64,000 nucleotides of DNA from IMG/VR virus record IMGVR_UViG_3300014911_000001, positions 1-64,000 of that record. One strand, given 5' to 3'. Both the position numbers and the translations under genes were made by a program. Numbering within the stretch: position 1 is the first letter of the stretch; every line of letters starts with the position of its first letter. This DNA is from a virus. Positions 15,073-23,948 of this stretch are shown one piece after another. Below the pieces are notes generated by a model that did not search any database, was not told the DNA's origin, and saw only the letters and a list, made by a program, of their open reading frames with translations.

Positions 15073-17414
15073 ACAACTGGTTCTGATAATTCAAACATTT
15101 CCGTTGTCGAACGGCGGAGCTTATAATGGAGAACCTCTGAGAATCCCGATATTTTATTTTTTCTAACATAGACCTCAACAATAGGATTGATTAGTAATTG
15201 TGTTCCAGATGCCAGTATAAATGGATCTCGTTCCTCCCAAGTGTATTCTTCTGGGGTTGCATCTAACTGTTTAGCAAATCTACTGTCAATGTGTAGGTTG
15301 ATATCGGGTTCGAAGCCGGCCTTCCTCGTATCAGAAAAGTCTGATAAATCCCCGTGTTTCTCCTTGCGTAGCTCCGCTGTTGCAAATACAGGTATGTTGT
15401 AAAACATACTCATTGCTTTAACGGATTTGTAAATGTTTGACATTCGTATGTATTCATTATCTCCTAATCCACCTAAATTGTTAATAGAATCTATAAAGAC
15501 GATAGGATACTGTCCTTCTGCCAATACCTGTTCTATTAATCTGGAAAGAAATTCGACCGTATTGCCGTCGCTTACATCTGTTATGATAATGCGGGATGCC
15601 ATGTTATTCTCAAAGAAGGCGAGGGCTTCCTCGATTCTTTCAACAGCTTCAAGGGCAAAAGCTGATCGTTTTCGCCTGAGTTTGGCATAGTGTCTGATGT
15701 GGTAAATAGGCACAGACGAAAGAATACCAAGTAGGTTCAGGTATACTCGTTTCCGCGAGTCATCAGTTGTATGATAGATTACTGTCGCATCAGGATTGTT
15801 TTTGAGTAACTGAATCATAAGATTCCTGATTAATGAACTTTTCCCTACATGAGGATCACCACCTATAACTGTAAATGATTGTTCCTTACCGATACCATCG
15901 AATTGTAATTTAGCAAATTTCTGCCAGTCAATTTTAAAGTATTCAACTTTTTTAGGGTTTAGGAGGGTTGACTTAAAATCATCGAAGTCTTTAAGTACTG
16001 ATTGTACAAGCGATTTTAATTCGGCATGGTATGACTTTTCTATTTCCTCAATTTGTTGAGCAGCATCCTTAAGCGCGGCTACACGCACTTTATTACTATC
16101 CCCATACTTTATTACATTAGCTAAATTGAATAATAAGCGTTCGACTCGTTTATCACGTTCAACCAGTGCTTGAAGCCGCCGCTTCTTTATCTCCTCCTGT
16201 AACTCCTCAATTGATATATCAACCTTTTCTGAAAGAAACTTTATCCACTTAATCCGTTCAGAGGCTTGTTCTATGGTTGCAATGAAATCTAATATGTCAT
16301 CAAGCTTACCTTTATACTGATCAAATAGATAGCGATAAACAGGGATATTTACCGATGCTTCCTTTATTTCGCGCTTCCATCCTCTCTTGCCTGCAATATT
16401 GAAAAGATACTCATCGGGATCCTTATAATCCTTTGCATGTCCATATGACCAGTCAAATATGTAAAGTGTGCCATAGAGAGGGTAGATGCGATGAACAATG
16501 CTTGGTGTTGCTTTCCTGCCTGCATCATCATTATCAAGCATTAATACGACGCGCTCAAAATCTAACTGTTTAAGAAGACTAACTCGAGTATCGTTTAAAT
16601 GTAGCCCCATCAATGCAACAGCTGGTAATCCGGCATATTCGAGTGTAATCACATCAGCTGGCCCTTCAACAATATAGAGGACGGGCTTTGTCTCACGATT
16701 TACAACATTATGAATATTAAAAAGCGTGCTTGATGGATTGAAGTGCTTACCTTTAGAGGTTAATAAATACTTAGGAGTTTCACCATCCGGTTGCCGTACA
16801 GCAAATCCAACAATATGGGATTTTATGTCCCGTAAAACAAATAATATATTCCCGCGCTTGAAAAACTTATTATACTGTGTATCAAATATATCCTGTATGG
16901 TCTTTAGTTCTTTATCGGTGAATGTTTTTTGGATGTATGACATAAATATATTTTTATCAGGAATAGCATATACATCAAGATCTGTCAGATATTTGAGCTC
17001 ACACCATTTTCTACGAGATAGGATGGCGCGGGCTTCCTCTGTGAATCTTAAGTCACGTAGAACCGAGACAAGCTTATCAAGCAAATAATCTACCGTATTT
17101 TCCTTGCGCTTGTATGTGGATATGTCAATTCCTAGGAACCGTTTTGCAAGTTCCTTTACAGTAGTTGTAATGAACTCAGGTCCGCTTATTGGCATGCCTT
17201 CTATAATATGTGCCAACTTAAATATGTCAAAGTATTCACCACAACGGAAGCAGTAACCTCCTGTATGATCAGCATTCATGTACCCCGATAGATCACGATC
17301 ATTATGAGCATGTTCTTTGTATCTTGGGCATTGGAAGGCACGCCCCTTAACGGTTAACCCAAGAGAGCGAAGGTATTCAGGAAAGAATTGCTTAAGCTTT
17401 TCCTTTAGATCCAT
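15069..17414 (-). CDS. Primase-helicase (DnaG-type primase fused to DnaB-type helicase)
   Basis: 781 residues. A CHC2 zinc finger at the N-terminus (C29, H35, C55-x2-C58) precedes an RNA-polymerase/TOPRIM core: YIVEGPADVITLEYAG (E250) and VVLMLDNDDAGRKA (D294, D296). A linker helical region follows. The C-terminal ~280 residues are a RecA/DnaB-type helicase: Walker A GGDPHVGKSS (~512), IIITDVSDG, Walker B YPIVFIDSINNLGG and FATAELRKEKHG. Same architecture as T7 gp4-like enzymes. Unwinds and primes the phage fork for polymerase B. First gene of the minus operon, with its own promoter at 17464-17491. Confidence 0.93.
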   Translation of the reverse strand: MDLKEKLKQFFPEYLRSLGLTVKGRAFQCPRYKEHAHNDRDLSGYMNADHTGGYCFRCGEYFDIFKLAHIIEGMPISGPEFITTTVKELAKRFLGIDISTYKRKENTVDYLLDKLVSVLRDLRFTEEARAILSRRKWCELKYLTDLDVYAIPDKNIFMSYIQKTFTDKELKTIQDIFDTQYNKFFKRGNILFVLRDIKSHIVGFAVRQPDGETPKYLLTSKGKHFNPSSTLFNIHNVVNRETKPVLYIVEGPADVITLEYAGLPAVALMGLHLNDTRVSLLKQLDFERVVLMLDNDDAGRKATPSIVHRIYPLYGTLYIFDWSYGHAKDYKDPDEYLFNIAGKRGWKREIKEASVNIPVYRYLFDQYKGKLDDILDFIATIEQASERIKWIKFLSEKVDISIEELQEEIKKRRLQALVERDKRVERLLFNLANVIKYGDSNKVRVAALKDAAQQIEEIEKSYHAELKSLVQSVLKDFDDFKSTLLNPKKVEYFKIDWQKFAKLQFDGIGKEQSFTVIGGDPHVGKSSLIRNLMIQLLKNNPDATVIYHTTDDSRKRVYLNLLGILSSVPIYHIRHYAKLRRKRSAFALEAVERIEEALAFFENNMASRIIITDVSDGNTVEFLSRLIEQVLAEGQYPIVFIDSINNLGGLGDNEYIRMSNIYKSVKAMSMFYNIPVFATAELRKEKHGDLSDFSDTRKAGFEPDINLHIDSRFAKQLDATPEEYTWEERDPFILASGTQLLINPIVEVYVRKNKISGFSEVLHYKLRRSTTEMFELSEPVV

Positions 17415-17427
17415 ACCTCTTTTCTCC

Positions 17428-17455
17428 TTGACAAAGGACTAATACCCAATATATT
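17428..17455 (+). promoter_or_regulatory. Promoter for the Cas4/exported-protein operon
   Basis: TTGACA (17428-17433), 16-nt spacer, TATATT (17450-17455), expected start near 17462. Interlocked with the opposing promoter so that its transcript crosses the other's -35 box. Confidence 0.65.
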
Positions 17456-17463
17456 CTATCAAT

Positions 17464-17491
17464 AATATAGGTTAAGAAGGCTTTTTGTCAA
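17464..17491 (-). promoter_or_regulatory. Promoter for the primase-helicase operon
   Basis: Read on the minus strand: TTGACA (17491-17486), 16-nt spacer, TATATT (17469-17464), expected start near 17457. Same spacing and same -10 hexamer as the plus-strand promoter 8 bp away. Confidence 0.65.
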
Positions 17492-17511
17492 GTGAAAAGA
17501 GAGGAGAGCAC

Positions 17512-18441
17512 ATGTTAATGGAATTAATCGATCGCTTTTTAGTTGAAGAGGCTATTAAAGATGTTTATAAGCGTGATCCCAATCGTGTGCGTCCTACCGA
17601 AGCATCAGTAAAGATTGATGGTATCGTGTATGGCTCATGTTTAAGATCCGCATGGTATTCATTGAAGCATTTTAAGCCGCGCCCCCCTGATGCACGCGCC
17701 CTTCGTGTGATGGAGGTTGGTAAAGCTCTAGAACAATTAGAAGCGGAACGGTGTCGACGGATGGGCATTCTGGTTGAGAAACCGTTAGATTTTAAGGTAC
17801 CGAACCCACTGGAACCAAATCAAATTATAAGTGGCCGTAAGGATTTTTATGTGCATGTTAACGGTCATGATTATGTAGTAGAATATAAAACTGGCTCTGG
17901 GTATCCCTTTGAGAAGAACGTCATTAAGGGCGGTAAGTCAACAATCGATCATGTATTACAAATAGCGCTATACCTTCATTTTGGAGACATAAAGCGCGGG
18001 CTTCTCGTATACCTTGATAGAGGATATTCGCACTATAAGGAATTTCTTATCTATGTTGATAATGATGGTCACATATATCAAAACAACAAGGGTATTGGTA
18101 TCAAGGTCGATGATATTTTAATGCGTTATAAAGAGCTTTATCAATATGTTACTAAAGGTATATTACCACCGAGGGATTATATTCCCTTCTATACTTATGA
18201 TATGGCAACCGCTGTTAAAGAAGGACTTCAACATGGACGGATCTCGAAATCAATGGTTACTAAGTGGGAGAAGGGGAAGGCGCCGCTTATGGATTGGCAC
18301 TGTCGTTATTGCCCGTTCATTCAGTATTGTATCTTCGATGTAAAGAATCAGGAGGAAGCGGATGAGAAAATTACTGGTTATAATATCGATAATTTTATTT
18401 TTGAATATTATCGCTCCTTCCTTAGCCAGTGCAAGCGTTAG
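17512..18441 (+). CDS. Cas4-family PD-(D/E)XK nuclease with Fe-S cluster
   Basis: 309 residues from the ATG at 17512 (AGAGGAGAGCAC upstream). All Cas4/AddB-type marks are present: Cys43 (GSCLRSAWY), Asp111 in SGRKDFYV, the E124-Y-K126 pair, Q150-x3-Y154 and the cluster C264-x2-C267-x5-C273. Predicted 5'-to-3' ssDNA exonuclease or end-processing enzyme of the kind many phages encode; there are no cas genes or CRISPR arrays in the window, so a replication/recombination role is more likely. The 3' end overlaps the next gene by 80 nt. Confidence 0.88.
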   Translation: MLMELIDRFLVEEAIKDVYKRDPNRVRPTEASVKIDGIVYGSCLRSAWYSLKHFKPRPPDARALRVMEVGKALEQLEAERCRRMGILVEKPLDFKVPNPLEPNQIISGRKDFYVHVNGHDYVVEYKTGSGYPFEKNVIKGGKSTIDHVLQIALYLHFGDIKRGLLVYLDRGYSHYKEFLIYVDNDGHIYQNNKGIGIKVDDILMRYKELYQYVTKGILPPRDYIPFYTYDMATAVKEGLQHGRISKSMVTKWEKGKAPLMDWHCRYCPFIQYCIFDVKNQEEADEKITGYNIDNFIFEYYRSFLSQCKR

Positions 18442-19738
18442 CTGTAACCTTAATAGAATCTGGTACAATGCTGCTGATGGCCACCATTATATGGAACTCT
18501 TCATTGTCACATTTGATGACACACCTTTTTGTATTTATGATACATTACGTAACCTTTATTATGATCCTATAAATTTTAAATGGCAGTCGGATCGATATGA
18601 TTGTCGTTTTACGGCAGCATTGTACGAAATAAAGATGGTTCCAGGAACCCGGTATACGATTGCAATTGTTGATACAGATTCATTACATACAATATTAAGT
18701 GATTGCATTTTTGATACCTTTGGTGGTGTTTTGGATACATCACCTGTTTACCATGTTGCTGATTCACATTTAGTTAGATATTCCTTAAAGGTGGGGCGTT
18801 CGATATTTGTGTATGATTCAGCGCAGGTTAATAACATTGGAACATGCCCTGTACCTTTCGATACTGTTTTTGCCAAAGCATTTATGATTAAGAACGCGGA
18901 TGGTACATGTACAATGCTTAGACCAAGTAGGAGCAGCAGATTTAGTGCTGTCTTTGCGGGCTTATATTATGACGGGTGGATATGTGGCCGCTGCTATAAA
19001 TTCATTGTACCTTATGATAGTGTTGAATTCCTTGGTGTTGGATTCTCCGCAAGAACGCGTACAGATCCACCGCCTGATGCTATTGAGGCTGAGCAGATGA
19101 AAATTGTAATAAATAATACTGATACAATTTATATTTCCATACCGGGTCCTGCCTTCATGCATAATTTCTTTGATTCGACAATTATGTTACATGAGGATGA
19201 TACAATTGAGATATGCTTTTGCACACCACCGAATAGTAATGCTGATTGCCATTATCGGGATGCACAGGTACTATTATTTGGTAACATTTATGGTTATGCA
19301 TCAGTCATAAGAACAGAGATGTTTTTCATTGCATCGGGGATACCAGATCTAGAATTTAATCCTATGATGTTTGTTACAGATCCAATGGGCGCGGGGCCTC
19401 TTGTGATAACAATGCGCTGGATTAAATCATATTATGATGAAATGGGAGATTATCCAACTTATAATAGCTTATACAACATCATAAGTTTTTTGTATAGATT
19501 AACACCAGATGAATTCGATTTGAAAATAATGTCCTCGAGGCATTTGCTTACCAATAATACGAAACAGCTCCATACATATGGGATGATTCCATCAACAGTG
19601 ATTTATGGTTCAATTGATGGTGATTATGACCTCTATGTGTCTGGTGATGAATACATAAGACCATATGCCCCTGTTATCATAGCACCAAAGGTTAATACTA
19701 CTAGGCCGCCGATGGCAGCACTATTTATGGGATACTGA
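18362..19738 (+). CDS. Exported Cys-rich beta protein
   Basis: 458 residues, AGGAGGAAGCGG before ATG. A Sec signal peptide (LLVIISIILFLNIIAPSLASA) is encoded in another frame over the last 80 nt of the nuclease gene. The mature protein has ~14 Cys, many DT/DS pairs and alternating strands, as in extracellular beta-sandwich repeats. Around residues 157-220 it shares a domain with the proteins at 20079 and 21423 (IGxC-x-x-PFDxVFAxAFM, then DGxC). Unknown role; possibly cell-surface or released. Confidence 0.75.
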   Translation: MRKLLVIISIILFLNIIAPSLASASVSCNLNRIWYNAADGHHYMELFIVTFDDTPFCIYDTLRNLYYDPINFKWQSDRYDCRFTAALYEIKMVPGTRYTIAIVDTDSLHTILSDCIFDTFGGVLDTSPVYHVADSHLVRYSLKVGRSIFVYDSAQVNNIGTCPVPFDTVFAKAFMIKNADGTCTMLRPSRSSRFSAVFAGLYYDGWICGRCYKFIVPYDSVEFLGVGFSARTRTDPPPDAIEAEQMKIVINNTDTIYISIPGPAFMHNFFDSTIMLHEDDTIEICFCTPPNSNADCHYRDAQVLLFGNIYGYASVIRTEMFFIASGIPDLEFNPMMFVTDPMGAGPLVITMRWIKSYYDEMGDYPTYNSLYNIISFLYRLTPDEFDLKIMSSRHLLTNNTKQLHTYGMIPSTVIYGSIDGDYDLYVSGDEYIRPYAPVIIAPKVNTTRPPMAALFMGY

Positions 19739-20145
19739 TGAAAAAGGTTATTTTTATAATATTGTTAATATATATAATAGCTTTACCTGCCGATATCAAG
19801 GTTTTTATTGATGCTGCTGTCGATACCACATATGGTGTTAATGGTTATAAATGGTGGGTTTTTTATAAATTTGGTGATAGCACATATTTCGTAACAGACT
19901 GGGCACAGCCTATAAAACAATCAAAGATAAGCAATGATACCCTTATTATATTCATTCCATTCTATGTATTCTTTGAAAGTGATAGTTGCATAAGGCAGGT
20001 TGCTCTCTATCCAGTCCCCGGTACTGGTATGAGCTTGCATGTGAGGATAAGAGAGAAGACAGGGGTCGTAAAGAATTCATGTCTAAATATAGACTTTACA
20101 TATTCGTCCTACTTGCGTGGGGGTGTTTGGTATCTCAAGCCATAG
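19738..20145 (+). CDS. Small exported protein
   Basis: 135 residues; start overlaps the previous stop as TGATG. Signal peptide (KKVIFIILLIYIIALPADI), then a beta-rich chain with aromatic strands (YKWWVFYKFGDSTYFV). Only two Cys. No recognised domain. Its last 67 nt also encode the signal peptide of the next gene. Confidence 0.65.
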   Translation: MKKVIFIILLIYIIALPADIKVFIDAAVDTTYGVNGYKWWVFYKFGDSTYFVTDWAQPIKQSKISNDTLIIFIPFYVFFESDSCIRQVALYPVPGTGMSLHVRIREKTGVVKNSCLNIDFTYSSYLRGGVWYLKP

Positions 20146-21074
20146 GTCAGACGGTTATATCAGATAGTGCAGAGAATTGGTATAAATATCGTGTTTCTAG
20201 CATTTACTGTTATGAAGGCTGGGAGCCGCCGGCTTCTGTTATAAACTACATTGGTCTGTGCAGCATACCTTTTGATTCGGTCTTTGCTCATGTATATATG
20301 GTATCAACAGATTCAGGCTGTTTTCCTATATTAATATTAAAGAGGCAGCGCGTATGGTCGGGGTTTCGCTACATAGATGGCAAAGAGAACTGTAATTATA
20401 ATCTCTGTGTGAAGGGGGAGGATAGCTTATTAATTGAAGTTATCTCAAGGGTTAGTGATACTGTGTGCCTTAATGATACCTGCATGGTAACACCATTTGT
20501 ATATCATTATATTAGAACAGACACAACAGAGACGCTTATTAATATTTGTACTAATGGTTCTAATGATGTGATTATCAATGTTTATGGAGACGCTGTTTAT
20601 TATGAAGCCCGCGCCTATCCATTTTTTAATGTCTTAAGAGACCATGCTCTCTTTCCCATAACATCATCATGGATTGAGTGGGTTAGTAGGAAGTTGATGC
20701 ATAAGGATTCAATAAATATTAGTGATTTTTTAGAGATTTATTTTACATCAGAAGCTATGGGGCGTCCTGTTTTGCCAGAAGAATATAAGTATGCGTTAAT
20801 TTATACTGATAGCATAAATTATGGTTATGGGTCACCACGCTGTCCTGTCGTAGATGAATGTTATATTGACTATGGTTACCTATTTAGGTGGGGTGCAAAC
20901 AGTTATTTAAGTGGTTGGCTTACATATTTTAACCCTTATGAAACATCTGGCATAAGGGATACCACAATTAAGGAAGGAGTATATTGGTTTACCACAAGGA
21001 GAAAAACAGATGGCACAAACTCATTCCATAAGGGTTATATTCATCCTACTATTCCTTGGTCTTTCTATCATTAA
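20079..21074 (+). CDS. Exported Cys-rich beta protein
   Basis: 331 residues from the ATG at 20079 (chosen because it begins a signal peptide, LYIFVLLAWGCLVSQAIGQ; the in-frame ATG at 19986 gives no such start). LAWGC resembles a lipobox, so it might be a lipoprotein. Residues ~55-120 contain IGLCSIPFDSVFAHVYM and a later GCFP, matching the domain in the 18362 and 21423 proteins. The weak ribosome-binding site suggests coupling to the overlapping upstream gene. Confidence 0.65.
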   Translation: MSKYRLYIFVLLAWGCLVSQAIGQTVISDSAENWYKYRVSSIYCYEGWEPPASVINYIGLCSIPFDSVFAHVYMVSTDSGCFPILILKRQRVWSGFRYIDGKENCNYNLCVKGEDSLLIEVISRVSDTVCLNDTCMVTPFVYHYIRTDTTETLINICTNGSNDVIINVYGDAVYYEARAYPFFNVLRDHALFPITSSWIEWVSRKLMHKDSINISDFLEIYFTSEAMGRPVLPEEYKYALIYTDSINYGYGSPRCPVVDECYIDYGYLFRWGANSYLSGWLTYFNPYETSGIRDTTIKEGVYWFTTRRKTDGTNSFHKGYIHPTIPWSFYH

Positions 21075-21498
21075 TGCGCAGTGTGTTCAGCAGGTTAATG
21101 CTGTTTCCAGAAGCGACGGCTTCCCTGATATATTACTGTATATCAATGGTCTTTATGACCGCTCATATGCAATAAAGGTCGAATATGTCATGTGTGATTC
21201 TATTGATACCCTCGTCTATCGTGGTAATGGATCTTGTTTATTAATTGGTAGTGAGCACATACTTGTTTTTAACGATATTAACATCGCACATATAAGAGTC
21301 CCTGTTTTGCCCGGGCATGACTATGATCTATACATATCTGCATTAGGTATAACAACATCGGGAAGTGATACGACAATAAGATATCATTTTTATTATAAGA
21401 TAGAAAATGTGGAGGAATGGATATGCAAAGAATTATTAATAGATACAGTGGTTGTCGATACATTAGATACATTGCCATCCTTTTCATCATCGCATTGA
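21010..21498 (+). CDS. Small exported protein
   Basis: 162 residues, AAGGAGAAAAACAG before ATG; overlaps the previous gene by 65 nt. Signal peptide (VIFILLFLGLSIINAQ). A single fibronectin-like beta sandwich appears likely (YAIKVEYVMCDSIDTLVYRG, AHIRVPVLPGHDYDLYISAL), with a Thr/Asp-rich tail (DTVVVDTLDTLPSFSS). Not assigned further. Confidence 0.65.
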   Translation: MAQTHSIRVIFILLFLGLSIINAQCVQQVNAVSRSDGFPDILLYINGLYDRSYAIKVEYVMCDSIDTLVYRGNGSCLLIGSEHILVFNDINIAHIRVPVLPGHDYDLYISALGITTSGSDTTIRYHFYYKIENVEEWICKELLIDTVVVDTLDTLPSFSSSH

Positions 21499-23948
21499 TC
21501 AGTACTTCATTAGCTGATCCCATTGTATGTGGAACTGAGTCCAATAGTAAATATGAAGATGTTGATAGCATGGATTTGATTTACATTATTAAGGGGGATA
21601 CGAATCATGCACAGATAGGGCGATGTGAGGATTCATATTTTAAGGCTATTTATTCGAAGGCTTTTTATCTAGTGACTGATACAGGTTGTGTCCCCGTTCA
21701 GGGTGCTGGAGGCTCGCCTCTTGAGTGCGATAGTTGTAAATTTTTCTCTACATTCTGGAATATGTTCATCCATACCAATGGTGAGACATTGTATGCGGAG
21801 CAACCGCATTTCAGGGAAAGCGATGATGGAGACACATTTATCTTTTATGATGCCTATTCTCCATTATCGCCGGGGAATAGAATGCTATGGATAAATGTTG
21901 AAGACATCTCACCTGATACGATAAGGATTAGTACTGACCAGAATAATAAAATTCTTAGCATTGGTAAGTTTAAAGAATTGTTATTGTGTGATCCATTTCT
22001 TGGAGCAACTAATTTAAGAGTTGATACGATTTTGTCATGTAATGATAATCTGGTAATAAGCCCGCCGGTTCTTTTTATGGATTCTACAACACTTATAAAT
22101 GGCGATATACATTGGAACGAATTGGATTCTATCGTTCAGTATCGTATTGATGAACCTCTTGATAGCATCGGCATCAGATACTTATGGATGTCTGGTGGTG
22201 AGCAATGCACACTTGATCTGATGATCAAGAACACCCCTATATTGTTCCAGTTCCTAAACAGTTACATCAATGTTGTTGTAGGTGATAGCGAGATGACCCC
22301 TAAAGATTTTGCCGAAGATTTTTGTCCTATCGAATGTACCAGTGCTCATCATTATAATGCTTGCCTTGCAGATACCGATACATTGATAATCTTTAGAATT
22401 GACCCGGGGGCTGCTGGCACAACAGCTGTCGATCAGATTATTGTGCACTATGAAGCTGACACCCTCTTCTCGCATGATACAACCGATGATACATTAATCC
22501 TTAATGATGGTACAACGGAACATATTTATGTACCTGTACCAACAGCAGGTAATGTTGGTTATGATTTGGTTATTGGCGACACATGTGACTGGGGTAACCC
22601 TATAGGATTGCATTCAGGTGGTGGCAGCACAGATACATTGATATTTAGAGTAGGGCGCGGGCTTCGTGTCTATAACGATAGGTTAGAATTATATTTGGAT
22701 ATAGAGAACCCCGGCTTAGAATTTAATGCTACTGAGGATGAATGCACTCTCTATACATTAAGGGTAGCCAATATTGACTCAACACACATAGCAGATAGTT
22801 CCATATCATGGGTTGATCTCAGCATCGCTGTAATGGAGAGCATAAGGGCAGGTAGATTGCGTGTATTGTGGGACCCAACCAATCAGGCGTCCAGTTGTAC
22901 TGACAATTTGACTGATACGGTCTCTCATGTAAGGACAGTAAGATTAATACCTCCTATACAGGCTCAATCAATAGGCGATACAGGGATATGTATCTATTTG
23001 GATTCAGTTGCTATAGGTCAGGCATGTGGATGTAATGCTATGGAACCTCTCTATAAGGAAGGAAGAGCTATAGGATTACATGCAGATGCATCACTCTTCA
23101 CTGTTAGTGGCGGTTATCTAACATTGAAACACCCTTTCATCTCTAAGGTGTTTTTCAATTATAAATCAACATCGTGTGTTGATACAGGTGATAGTAGTCC
23201 TAAAGGGTCTAAAATGTATGATTATTTGGTTATTAATGCTAACGAACCATTAGTTGCAACTGGTATTACAGCTGATGAAACTACGAAGGTAGAATTTTCA
23301 TTAGCATACGATGAGGATCTATTCACCATTGACACAACGGCACCTGATACATGCCAGCTTACTATAAGGGATAGGAGCATAACATGGAGATATATTGATA
23401 CAAGTGTTGCTGATACCATATGTAATCGTTGTGGAGGCGGCGCTTCACTCTCTGGATGGGATACAATACAGATGTTTCCTCAGTATAGCAATTGTATTGT
23501 TCTTAACAGTACATCGTCTGATGGTGTGTTAGATGTAATGATTGATCCTGATAACGACATGAATATGCCTGTTTATAGGTGGCGATCTAACTATAATAGC
23601 TCCTTCCAGACGATTATTTTACATGTAGTACAACCATTGATTGCAACAGACTCAACATTGGATACGATTAAGATATTGTTCAGGTATAGGAGGCCGAGCG
23701 CTCATGCAGATATAAAACTTGACTATAGGCTATTGGATAGTACACGCAGTACAATAGCTAGTGGTTCTAATATTACAATTGTAGGATCTCCATCCCCTAC
23801 AGGACCACCGGTAACATATACATACAAAATAACATGTGATGATATAAACATAACAAGATACATCCAACTTGACATAAAGATGAGGAGCAAATATGGTGCG
23901 CCGATTTATCTGGGTGACATTAGTATTATTTATAAGCGCCGCTATTAA
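21423..23948 (+). CDS. Large exported Cys-rich protein
   Basis: 841 residues. The ATG at 21423 is preferred to 21417, as it leaves 7 nt after GGAGG. Signal peptide (YIAILFIIALISTSLAD). The N-terminal region has IGRCEDSYFKAIYSKAFYLVTDTGC, the domain shared with 18362 and 20079. The rest is a series of beta domains rich in DT/DS and paired Cys, with repeated SIGD/IGDT turns. No enzymatic motif seen. Likely extracellular or surface-attached. Overlaps its upstream neighbour by 76 nt and its downstream one by 56 nt. Confidence 0.72.
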   Translation: MQRIINRYSGCRYIRYIAILFIIALISTSLADPIVCGTESNSKYEDVDSMDLIYIIKGDTNHAQIGRCEDSYFKAIYSKAFYLVTDTGCVPVQGAGGSPLECDSCKFFSTFWNMFIHTNGETLYAEQPHFRESDDGDTFIFYDAYSPLSPGNRMLWINVEDISPDTIRISTDQNNKILSIGKFKELLLCDPFLGATNLRVDTILSCNDNLVISPPVLFMDSTTLINGDIHWNELDSIVQYRIDEPLDSIGIRYLWMSGGEQCTLDLMIKNTPILFQFLNSYINVVVGDSEMTPKDFAEDFCPIECTSAHHYNACLADTDTLIIFRIDPGAAGTTAVDQIIVHYEADTLFSHDTTDDTLILNDGTTEHIYVPVPTAGNVGYDLVIGDTCDWGNPIGLHSGGGSTDTLIFRVGRGLRVYNDRLELYLDIENPGLEFNATEDECTLYTLRVANIDSTHIADSSISWVDLSIAVMESIRAGRLRVLWDPTNQASSCTDNLTDTVSHVRTVRLIPPIQAQSIGDTGICIYLDSVAIGQACGCNAMEPLYKEGRAIGLHADASLFTVSGGYLTLKHPFISKVFFNYKSTSCVDTGDSSPKGSKMYDYLVINANEPLVATGITADETTKVEFSLAYDEDLFTIDTTAPDTCQLTIRDRSITWRYIDTSVADTICNRCGGGASLSGWDTIQMFPQYSNCIVLNSTSSDGVLDVMIDPDNDMNMPVYRWRSNYNSSFQTIILHVVQPLIATDSTLDTIKILFRYRRPSAHADIKLDYRLLDSTRSTIASGSNITIVGSPSPTGPPVTYTYKITCDDINITRYIQLDIKMRSKYGAPIYLGDISIIYKRRY

